NCBI GenBank assembly: GCA_027575765.1 | Contig: JANBPT010000319.1 | Span: 1 to 44,797, forward strand | DNA length: 44,797 bases | Direction: 5' to 3' | DNA from: Tieghemiomyces parasiticus | Lineage: Eukaryota; Kickxellomycota; Dimargaritomycetes; Dimargaritales; Dimargaritaceae | Shown: positions 11,601 to 21,204 of the stretch, piece by piece | Layout: each line of letters opens with the position of its first letter | How positions within the stretch are numbered: the stretch's first letter is position 1 | Translations under genes and position numbers: made by a program | The notes under the pieces: generated by a model | The model's database searches: none | Seen by the model: the letters and a program-made list of their open reading frames with translations, nothing else | Told to the model about the DNA's origin: nothing

Positions 11601-14119
11601 GTAGTGATTATCATTGTTGAGGGAGTCCACGGTTATTGAAAACCTCACCTCATCACGCCCGCATCGCCACATACCTACCCAGGCCACCGCAGTGTTCGGC
11701 GTAACGGCCCGTTGCTTGTCCACAGCTCAGCACCTCTCCTGTTGGCGTATTGGAGGGTCGACGGCAGTCTGCAGCCTATTGCGCCGACGCCACGGGCGGT
11801 CTTCAGGCTGTCCCCTCCTTTGGCGTGTGTGTCGCCGTACCCCCGCCGCCAGCCTCACATCCCCCTACCCTCGCACTCGGCGTTTTCCTTCTCATTAAGC
11901 CCTCGCCCTAATCCGGGCGACCGGCTAACCCCCCCGCCCAGCAGGCTTCCTTGGTTGGCGGCTGGTGGCTTTGGCACTGGCGGTCGGCATGTCGTTTTAT
12001 TTCCTTGAGCGGGTGACTGCGCCCTAAACAAAAGCATCTAACTTTAACCTTCATTTTATATAACGATCGGCCTTTTTACGCCCAATATCCGCACCCCTCC
12101 CCCTTGTCGACCCCAAGACGTGCCTTCCTCGCACACTTGCCATTCCCGCCAACCCGCCCGCGTCCAGCACACTCTTGCTCGGCGAATCGAAGAGGGAAGT
12201 GGCGTACACGCGTGCAAGAACAAAAAATGATGAAGAATTGTATTACTTCGGGCGGTGTAACCCCGTCGGCCTATTGGCGCGACAGACCCGTCACTTTTGG
12301 TAGGGTTTCTTCGCCACCCCTCAAGATGAGTTGCGCCCCCTCCCCTTCTGTCTCTCCTACTTGTGAAACGACGCAGAGACTCACATCAATCCTCGCCCTT
12401 CACGCCCATCCATCGGCCTTTTACCCTGGACCGCGTCCCATCGCCCCTACGTCTCCCAGCCAAACCCTACGGGTGTCTCTCCCGCTAAACCCAGCTCCGT
12501 ACCCCTCTTTCTCCTCGCAGGCTCCCACTCTGCACTCAAGTAAAACGCCACCTCTCCCCCCGTCCCTAGCCGCCGACCTTGCCTATCAGCCAAGATAAGG
12601 GCAGCGCATTGAATAAAACCTTGTGGGGTTGACAGAAGCATACCCAAGTATAGATAACTTGCCGCGGTGCGAAGCTCCGCCACCATGCCCTCCCCCTTCG
12701 GTCGTCTCCTAAACAATCTTGTCCTCGGTATATGCACCCCGGCGCATTCCGTTGATCATCCTGCTCTATATATACACCTTGAGTCGCCGCGGTACCCTAG
12801 CGCCTTCCTTCCGTTCTCCTTCTTTAGCCCTATTCACCACCTCGACTACAACACTGAAGCGCTATTGTGTATGCTCATTTCGGCCGTCTTTTTGACCGCG
12901 CATACAACCCTCACCCTTACGCTTCCTACTTTAGCAACATCTATCCACTTGCCGTGGTCCGCTACCACCTCCCCTGCCTACCCGTTCGGCGTAACTGTAT
13001 GCGCACCGCCGTATGTCCTTCCCCCTACCCCTTCCTCTCCACTGCTCACTCATTAGCCGTCTAGCTATTCGGCTCCTGTTCATCGTTGTCACGACAGCCC
13101 TGACGGACCACTACCCACTACGCCCATTGTGACTCCGAACGTTCTACCAGACTTGTGCAACCCGGGTACCCCCCCTACCATTTCCCGACCTCTATATGGC
13201 ACAGTCCCAGCGTTGAACACGGCCGTTCGACCTTGCGTACTTTGGTACACCCTAAGCAGCCCTGCCAGGCCCTTCTACTACCGGTGTCCTTATAAACCGG
13301 CACATCGGTCGCTCGGTATATATATATATTTCCACCAGCCGTGGCCCTCATATACGCCCTCCTTATATCTCATACCTTTTAGGCGCTACGCTACTTTCTC
13401 TTTCCGCCATTTTGGTCTCTCGATTCTTTCAAGTGTCGATAATTTTCATCCTTACCCTTTCCCTCCCCTCTCTACCCTCTATTAATTGGCTCGCCTTGGC
13501 TCGTTGATTCGCTTCTCTTTTCCTCTTGGCCGTTTCCAGTTCCCCTTCCTCCTCCTTATTTTTCTTTGGTGCGTGTCGACCCCAGTGTGCATGTAAAGAC
13601 GCCGTATACGTTTGCTTTAGCCTGCACGAACCCTTTTACCTCCTACGTCCCTCCCCCCTTTCCTAACGGCACCCCTCATCCCTCCCCCCTCTCCTCCCCT
13701 TTTTGGGACCGGCTTAATTTGGCTTACGCCCGTGGCTCTACCCTTCCCCCCTCCCCGCCCCTTAGAGGCTATATAATACGTTGCCACGCTCCTCCTCACC
13801 GACCGCTCACGATACACCGTTGTCTTTACACCCCTTGTGTTTTTCAATACTTTGCTCTTCCGTCATCTTGGTCCTCTTTCACTCGTGTCTCTTCCTCCTG
13901 CCCCACGTAGTTCCCGCAAGCCAGCTGTCCGTCAACATCGTCATCTTTTGCCCCACAGCAGTACGCACACCACCTTTTACCCAATCTTTTGTTCCTTGAC
14001 CTAGTTGGCGCCTGCAACAACCTTCCGTCCCCCCCTCTCTCTCTCTCCCTCTATTTCTATCGTCTTACCCTCTCTTACCTCTATTGCCCGTAATTCATAC
14101 TTTTCATACCTTGCCCACT
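11600..14119 (+). promoter_or_regulatory. Long pyrimidine-rich leader or promoter of the cyclin gene
   Basis: For about 2.5 kb the + strand is heavily enriched in C and T, with runs such as CTCTCTCTCTCCCTC just before the gene, ending at the cyclin ATG. Shorter C/T-rich leaders also precede the TMEM62-like gene (about 25490-25607) and the formin gene (about 32400-33150), so this appears to be an extended form of the usual promoter and 5' UTR composition in this genome. Open frames here (for example 12104-12598) are C/T-composition artefacts because stop codons need purines. Whether it is transcribed cannot be read from sequence. Confidence 0.5.
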
Positions 14120-17100
14120 ATGACGACACGGCAGTGCCGCTCCCACAATCCGTTGTACCAGGTTTTGGATTTGGGCGTCACCCCGGAGGTGGTGTCGGTC
14201 ATCTCACACCGAGCCAGTACGGTACTGCCCTACCAGACTGCCGCCCCTGTTTCACCTCGATCGAACGCCGTGGGCGGGAACTTCGACTCGCCCTCGCCCG
14301 AACTGGTCGCGGACCGCCCCGCTCCCCCCGGGTCGCGGTCGTCCGGTACCGCCGTTAAGGTGCCGCCCATGCAAGACTTTATCTCCCGCCTGGCCGTGGC
14401 GTCCCGTGTCAACATTGGCACCCTTGTATCGACTCTCGTCTACCTTGACCGCCTCAAGCACAATATGCCCAGCCACGCAACCGGTAAGTAGCCCTTATTT
14501 TTGAGCGACGCTGCGGCGGCGGCTGACCTTGCCCACATCCAATGGGCTTCCACGCCCCCCTTCTCTTTTGGTTAGTCCGCGCTTCTCTTCCCAGTGGGGA
14601 GGGGGAGATGTCTGTGAGCCGCTGACGAGATGGTAGGCCCTTGGTTTTCCCCCTCGTCGTTGGCCGCTTACTGGGCCTGCCCTCTTGCCTCTTGCCTGCC
14701 CATTTCGTAGTTATCTTCACCCGCAGCGAGTGGACTAGGTTTTACCACCCGTCCTTTTGCTCCCGCGGTTCGCAGCCCTCCTCCCTACCCTCCTCTCAAA
14801 GAAATGGGCTAGTGGTCCCTTAATAGGACCAAGCCTGACCTTGCTGTGAGGTTTCGGTTACCATTCGTTGGTTGGCTTCCCCCGTTCTTCGTATCCCTCT
14901 TTGGTCGTCTACGGCTTCTCGTCCCCCCTCCTCTGTCTCTCTCTCTCATTGCCAGGTGCTGGGGATAGACGGGTCTCAACCTCCCATCGTCCATCGGGGA
15001 CCATTCTATGTGCACTGTTGGGGGGGAGGTTTAGGCTCTGGCCAGTGCACCTTGCTCGACGCTACACACGATACCCACATGCACGCGCCCGGTCCTTCCG
15101 TTTTTTCCGCCCGTCTCCTGTAGCCATAGCCGGTGTGTGACATGGTTGGCAGGCGGAAGAAAGTGAGGGCCGCGCTGGGCGGTCCCTTATTCTCACTTGT
15201 AAACCCCTCGCCTCAACCTGTCCTCCTGTCTCCGTTGGTTCGGATTGCCTTCACTCACTACCGACTGCTCTCTCCCGCGGTTGTCATACCCTACCTTGCC
15301 TTTACTCATTCAAAGGAAAGGGTGGAAAGGGGCTGGCGGGTCCGAATTGCGGGGCCCTGACCGCCGGAGCGAGTGTGGATCGTGAACAGCATTCTCTCGG
15401 ATAGGCGTGGGTCACCGAATGGGTGGCCAAGGGAGATGGACGAAGAGAGGGGATCCGCGCATTGTGTCGGGTGAGGAAGAGGGTCGGTGACCGCGCGCGG
15501 GGAGGCGGGAGTGCATGGCAGTCGGCGGAATGGCCCTTGCAGATTCATATGTTACTGGGGCGCTGTTCCCCTGTCGCTACCGCAGTTACGCGTGGCGCCG
15601 CTGGCTTCCCTGCCTGCGCTGTGCCCTCGTGGAATCAATTGGGGCCTGCTCAACCTTGTATTCTTTTCGATTTTGATTCCTTTTCCTATCTTTTTCTAAG
15701 CGGCCCCAATCTCCCTTATCCGCCGTGATATATTGCAGATTACTTACTGGACCTCCAATGGAGAGAGAGAGGGGGGAGATCAATCGCGGGATTGTAGGCG
15801 AGTACCTCTTCTATTTTTAGTGTTAGCTTTGTCATCGTCAAAGCTGGGCTCCTTGACTTCGTGCAGCAGTAGTGATCTTTCCGGCACTGCTGTAGGTTGG
15901 CCGCGAGTTTTAGGTGGATAATGTGATTCTGACCGGTTTCACACTACCGTCTCGGTTCGGCGATGCGATGGGTGAGACACCAGCATGCCCCACCGATTCT
16001 GGCATTTTTTCTGCTTCCCCCCTCCGAACCCCGTCACTGGCGCGGTTCTTTACCTTCTCTATACCGGGTTGCTCGGATGGCTGCACTACGGCGCACAGAG
16101 AATCCATATCCAATCCGCTAACCGCCACCAATCGGCCCCTCTCTTCTATACCGACCCTCCGCTCTCTTGTTACCCTTTTCAGCTATGGAGTGTACCAATC
16201 ACCGGATATTCCTGGCTTCCCTGATCCTGGCCGGCAAGTATCTCAACGACGCCTCTCCGAAAAACAAATACTGGGCACGGTTCAGCGAGCGGTTCTCGCT
16301 AGCCGAGGTAAACCTTATGGAGCAGCAGCTGATGCAGCTCCTCCAGTTTCAGTTTGAGATCACCGAAGCCCAGCTTCTAGCTCAGCTGTCCAGCTTCGCC
16401 CACCTCATCACCCCACCGGCGTCGCCTGTCACGTACACCATCCGGCCACGCGGTGTGGTCGGTGGCAATCACGACCATCTGCCGCCACCATCCGCCGTGG
16501 TTATGCACCCGCGCCGGGGTAGTGGCGGTACATCTAGTCTCGTGTCCATAACCCCGTCGCGGACCCCGTCGTCCACTCTGCTTACCGCCGAGTCGATGTC
16601 CAGCACCATTGCACCTTCCCCGTTGGAGCTTAACTGCACCAGCCTGGCCCATCCGGCCCCGATCCACCACCAGTACCACTCGTCAGCACCCGCGGTGGCT
16701 GTGCAGACACAGCCGCAACCCCCACACTACCAATTTACCCACGTCGCCCAGCCGGGCACGGCAGCGGTTGCTGAAGCCCAACCATCAGCAGCTGCGCAAC
16801 GCGGGGGTCCCCATCCGCCGTCTTACTACCAGACTCACCCGCCACCGGTGGCCCTCCCTCACTTTTCTGCCGTATTCAACCACCCCCCGTCCGTCTCCCA
16901 GCCGGAACTGTTGACTCATCCCGCCCAGCACATTTACCACCACTCGTCGGCCCCGGCGCACCACCAGTATCATCACCACACTCAGCAGCAGCGGTCTATT
17001 CCCTACCCAGCACCCTCCGCCGCCCACCTGATGCCGATGCATGTCCCGCATAACCACCACCGCCAACAGCACCATCCGGTATCGGCCTCAGCTGCGGCCA

Positions 17101-17339
17101 TGCACCCCACCCCACACTGTTCGACCTCCGACGCTGCCGCCGCGTTCTACCTGTATCATCAGTGGACATCGGCAGGCGCGGCGCCTGGGTCCGTTACAGC
17201 GGTCGTCTCCAACCTGTCCGCCCGGACGCAGCAACCGCCGCCGCCGCATATGTCCTATGCCCCTACTGCCTACAGCAACACGGAAGCCGCGGGTAACCTG
17301 ACGTACCGGCCATCGGCGTGCATCGTGTACCAAAACTAA
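14120..17339 (+). CDS. PCL-type cyclin (Pho85-like CDK partner)
   Basis: Two exons, 14120-14483 and 16183-17339, joined in phase 1 give 506 residues. The intron is 1699 nt with a GTAAGT donor and a TTTTCAG acceptor. The cyclin fold spans about 82-190: PPMQDFISRLAVASRVNIGT and LVYLDRLKHNMPS in exon 1, then CTNHRIFLASLILAGKYLND, the KNKYWARF segment and LAEVNLMEQQLMQLLQFQF in exon 2. This pattern is typical of the fungal PCL1/PCL2/Pho80 family, which activates Pho85-type kinases in cell-cycle entry, morphogenesis and nutrient control. The intron falls inside the cyclin fold, yet the joined sequence is continuous with the family. Residues about 200-506 are low-complexity, rich in His, Gln, Pro, Ser and Ala. 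The first ATG, after a C/T-rich leader, is used. The exact PCL subtype is unclear. Confidence 0.88.
14484..16182 (+). other. 1.7-kb intron of the cyclin gene
   Basis: It starts with GTAAGTAG and ends in TTACCCTTTTCAG. It is eight to ten times longer than the other introns in the window. The first 650 nt are still pyrimidine-rich, as in the leader; the rest is mixed. I saw no coding exon of the cyclin family and no recognisable RNA gene inside. Confidence 0.75.
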
Positions 17340-19502
17340 GCTGCACCTTGTAAGCCTCTCCACATTTATTCGCCTTTTTACCTCTCCTTCTCTCAGCCAC
17401 CTTCACCCCTCCCTCTTCCCTTCCCATCTTGCATTGTAAATAATTGCCGAAATCCGTGTGTGTGTGTGGCCCCTCCATGAGTTGAGCACTACATGTTTTT
17501 CACTTTTCCACCTTGTAACACCATCTCTGTTCCATTGTCTCCTACCATTGATACCCGCCTCCATTATCCCCTCTCTCCGGTCTGTGCCGCCATGTATTCT
17601 GTTTTAATTTTTACGCAGTGAACGCCGGAATTACCCAATATTTCATGTTTACCAGTGGCCTGTTGTGCTTCCTTCAATGACAGACTGGAATCAAGGTCGG
17701 CCACAGGTTGTAACTAGCGACTATTATGGGTAATATAGAAAAAGTTGTAGTACAACGCAATCCGCCTGGCACCAATGAAATCCGCCGGCATTTCAATAAT
17801 CAAAAACAGCAATTTGGTCTTCCCATTGTTTTTTTACTGAGCTAGAGGGTCCCGACAGTAACCAGTAAGAGGATTCTCGTTTTGAAGGTCGGATTACAAG
17901 GTTTGGGTGAAATCTAGATACATTGAGCAATACCTGTAGCCCCCAAATAAGCACTAGTCTTTTGCTGGCAGTTGGCTTTTCAAGTGATAAGAACAGGTAC
18001 ATTCAACAATGATGTTACCAGTGAAGCAATCGCATGGCTCTACGTCGCTTCTATTGATTTCACGTAGTTATGTTAACGATCTATCATTCGAGTCTCTCCA
18101 GCTGTATCAATGGTTTGCTATGGTGGCACCCGCGCACTATTGCCGTTGGGAGGGGGGCATGGCGCGCTGGTTTCCGGCGGTCTTCGCCCAATCACATCGC
18201 CCAAGGTGATGAGGCCAGGCGGCCTATGGTGGTGGTAATTATACACACCTCGTCACTTTTCCCTCTCAAACTCGCTTATAGCTGTCTCACCTCCTCTTTA
18301 AATCGATTACTTTCTTGCTAGTCAACAGTTTACGCAAAATAGATGGTCTGGTTATTAACCTACGCAGGTGCCTAGGCTGTACTGCCAATCACTTAAGCCT
18401 GTGTATTGTTTGTACCCCCTGTGCTATCTATGGTGTATTGGAAGCACAGAAATCAGACCAAGATTAACCGCCCTCAGCCATATTGTGAAGGATCAGCATT
18501 CAAATCCGAGAGACTAATTGGTGTATAAGGATGGTTCAAAATCGTTACAATAGCCCTCAGCTATATTACCAAAATATACTCTGAAGCAAAGTTTTCATGG
18601 TGGTGCTATGCCTCAGTCTGGGGGGGGGAGGAGTGCAGTAACACTGATGGTCTAATGGGGGTCTCCCCCCCTCAGGGTGCAGGCCAATGGACAGAGGCAG
18701 TATGCAATGTCAATTCAACGTTTTCATGGCAAGGAATAGTCACACAGGTTATAACAAAGACCTACAGGACGCTTTGCACAAGCCCATTGGGAAATAAAAA
18801 TAACTGAAGAAAGCAGGCACTGAATAAAGCTTAAAGTTATGAATAACTGGGTAAAGCATACCTAGATATTAGATCCTAAGGTCAGATATTTCAGCAACCT
18901 ATAACGCGATCTTAATAAGCAGGGGAGGTGTGTTTCATTGAGGTAGAATACTTGAATGATGAAAGGGAGATAGGGACCAAGGGAAACTCAAAAGGATGCC
19001 TGGAGGCAAGGCAGGGGAAACACACCTAGAATGTAGAAGTACAGATGTTCAGGGTGTGGTGATTGGGAACCACCACATTAGATTATCCCAAGGTAAAGTC
19101 CCAGTCCACTATTTTCAGAATCATAAATTCTGTGATAGTAGAATAGCCTTTTGGTTATGGTATTAGACTTGGGCCTAATATCAGCACAAGGACAGCCATC
19201 TAGATGTCTCTAGGAGGTCGGACTCATCACCTTATGACCAAGGGCAATGTAAGCTAAAGTGCTACTGCCAGGGTAGGCTAAGGGTAACTAGTGAGGAAAC
19301 CTATGCAGGATTTCCCATACCCTACAGTGGAATTTCCCATACTATACAGGAGGGCCTCAATATATAGGTGGGTAGCGGTGGCTACCTTGCAGATGCCATT
19401 CCCACAAGTGGCAAGGCTATTATACCAAAACAGGACATACTGGCGGGTATATCAAGAGGTAAAGAACCTTCAGGAGACCTAACAGAGTGAGGGCTCCACA
19501 AA
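17340..19502. other. 3' region of the cyclin gene and lower-GC spacer
   Basis: The first 300 nt are the likely C/T-rich 3' UTR of the cyclin gene, with several TTGTAA motifs but no perfect AATAAA. From about 18400 the DNA becomes A/T-richer and purine-rich on the + strand, without long open frames. A short direct repeat lies at 19309-19350. No transposon protein is recognisable. Confidence 0.55.
19309..19350. repeat. Two-copy 22-nt direct repeat
   Basis: Two adjacent copies of a 22-nt unit with core TTTCCCATAC and a TACAG tail, differing at a few positions. No function is evident. Confidence 0.55.
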
Positions 19503-19984
19503 GCTGTGAAGTGGACCAAGATATGACAGCCAGACCTAATTACAAAAGAATCCCTAGCACAGTATAGGGAGTTTGGGGATACAAAGTCAGAGCGGAGGTA
19601 TCCAAATTAGCAATGCAAATGGGAATTGGATAACTATTGACAGAGTTACTGAATTAATAAAACCTATAAACGTGTAACAACAATCAAGCTTAAGGGAATA
19701 TTGCTACGAGACTTTCCTAACAAAATATTGCCAACCAATGGCACTATGGGACAGGATAACGGGAAAAAGCTACCAGGCCCTGTGTTGCATACTTAGGTCC
19801 GGCTTATATACTATGGGCTAAATAAATGATCTAATACTATTGGTGGAGAGTCTGGCTAGGCCTCCATCTCTTCTGGGCTTATCCCAGAGGTCGCCTGGTC
19901 TCTTTCTTGGGGTTTCCTTTATTGGAGGTCTAGGCACAACCTATTACTGCTCCTCAAAGGTAGAAGCCGTGCTTGGCTTCCCAA
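19503..19984 (+). repeat. Degenerate tandem repeat, unit 1 of about 481 bp
   Basis: This unit aligns along its length with the next one at an offset of 482, for example the shared blocks TGGCACTATGGGACAGGATA versus TGGCACTATGGGACGAGATA, and GCCCTGTGTTGCATACTT in both. Differences are mostly transitions, and many are CpG in unit 2 against CpA or TpG here. The unit begins where, in the third register, an intact 5S rRNA gene begins, so it is probably a decayed 5S spacer unit. Confidence 0.8.
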
Positions 19985-20464
19985 GTTGTAAAGCGGACCA
20001 CTATCTGGGGGTTGGTCCCTCCTTCAAAAGAACCTCCAAGACAAAGTGGAGAGTTTGGGAATACACAGTTGGGGCGGCTGTATCCAAATCTGCAATCAGA
20101 AGTGAGATAGGTCAACTATTGACGGAGAAAACCTAACAAGAAAATCTATAATGTATACCAACAAGTGAGCTTAGGGAAGTATTGGTACTAGATTTTACTA
20201 ACAAAATAGCGCCAACGGATGGCACTATGGGACGAGATACAGGAAAAAGCTGCCGGGCCCTGTGTTGCATACTTGGGCCCGACTTATATACTATAACTAT
20301 AATGGATGATCTACGCTAATTGGTGGAGGGCCTGACTGGTCCTCCGTCTCTTCCGGGCCTCTCCCCGCGGTTGCCCGGTCTCTTTCCTTTCTTTTCTTTT
20401 AACGGTTGTATAGGCGCGGCCTATAACAGTTCCTCAAAGGTAGGAGCCGTGCTCGGCTTCACAA
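19985..20464 (+). repeat. Tandem repeat, unit 2 of about 480 bp, directly before 5S rRNA
   Basis: Second copy of the 481-bp unit, ending next to the intact 5S gene. It retains more CpG sites than unit 1. Its first 110 nt contain a stretch near 20041-20079 (AAAGTGG, then TTTGGGAATA, CAGTTGGGGCGGC) that looks like a worn copy of the 5S C-box and 3' end. Open frames across it have no coding character. Confidence 0.8.
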
Positions 20465-20468
20465 GTCA

Positions 20469-20585
20469 GTTGCGGCCATCTGATGGTGTTGTGCACCGTA
20501 TCCCGTTAGATCTGCGAAGTTAAGGACCATTCAGCCGATTTAGTACTAAGGTGGGTGACCACTTGGGAATAGTCGGTGCCGCAAC
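20469..20585 (+). rRNA. 5S ribosomal RNA
   Basis: The 117-nt sequence has perfect helix I pairing between the 5' GTTGCGGC and 3' GCCGCAAC ends. The internal TFIIIA/TFIIIC control region is recognisable: an A-box part near GAAGTTAAGGACC, the conserved TTTAGTAC, and a C-box GGTGGGTGACCACTTGGGAA. The length fits eukaryotic 5S rRNA (about 118-120 nt), and eight T follow as a Pol III terminator. It joins the large ribosomal subunit. It stands alone, not in a 35S rDNA unit, as in fungi with dispersed 5S genes, but sits at the end of two decayed repeat units. Nothing suggests it is inactive. Confidence 0.93.
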
Positions 20586-20593
20586 TTTTTTTT
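20586..20593 (+). terminator. Pol III terminator of 5S rRNA
   Basis: Run of eight T immediately after the 3' end of helix I. Confidence 0.85.
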
Positions 20594-20805
20594 AGCTCAT
20601 ACAACATTTTGTTAAATTGTTATGGTTCGTAGTGGTTTATCTCATTGATCGGGTTATTCGTTTAGTGACTGATAGTTTACAGGCTTTTCAGTTAGGACTA
20701 CATCTCACAGTGTCCATTAATTCATTTTTGCTCACTTATCAAACACAATAACTCTAACCACCACTACACCTCAGCCACAGCTCCAATCCGGGACTCGCAA
20801 CTCAT

Positions 20806-20828
20806 TATATCACGTGATATATATATAA
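20806..20828 (+). promoter_or_regulatory. E-box palindrome overlapping a TATA tract, likely NOP4 promoter
   Basis: A perfect 16-bp palindrome, TATATCACGTGATATA, at 20806-20821 has the CACGTG bHLH site at its centre and merges into TATATATATAA ending at 20828. It lies 220 bp after the 5S gene and about 380 bp before the NOP4-like ATG. A possible 5' UTR intron (GTAAGT at 20883, TTTTAG ending at 21127, 245 nt) would place transcription start shortly after the TATA tract. This is inferred from spacing only. Confidence 0.45.
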
Positions 20829-21204
20829 CGCAGTAGATCAGCTCTAGGCAGAATTTAGGCACTAGGTTGATATAAGCATTTGGTAAGTGTTAAACCAAGC
20901 TACCTTTTTTTTTTTCTCTTCACAATATCCTCGGACCTGTCGGCGACTCATTGCTTACCCACCTACGTCGTTCAAGCCGACGATTCCAACCACCCATAGT
21001 ATGTACCTACCCTCATTGGTGCATACATTGTTCTACACCGTACCTTCCAGTTCCTCACTGCGCCCTGTTGCCCTTCCCCCGTTCGAATTCATTATTGCAC
21101 CGCTCTAATCCTACGATTGTATTTTAGTCCGGTCGAAATCGGCACTGAGGACCAGTAATCACGCCCGCCACATTACCCCCTCCTCCATTCCTACGACCTC
21201 GAGC

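Noticed and set aside
12104..12598. 164-codon open frame in the pyrimidine-rich tract
   Set aside because: C/T-rich DNA has few stop codons. The product is low-complexity Pro/Ser/Leu and does not start in a good context.
19840..20523. Two similar short open frames suggesting a repeated protein gene
   Set aside because: They lie in the two 481-bp tandem units. The similarity is that of the DNA repeats, and the second frame runs into the 5S rRNA gene.
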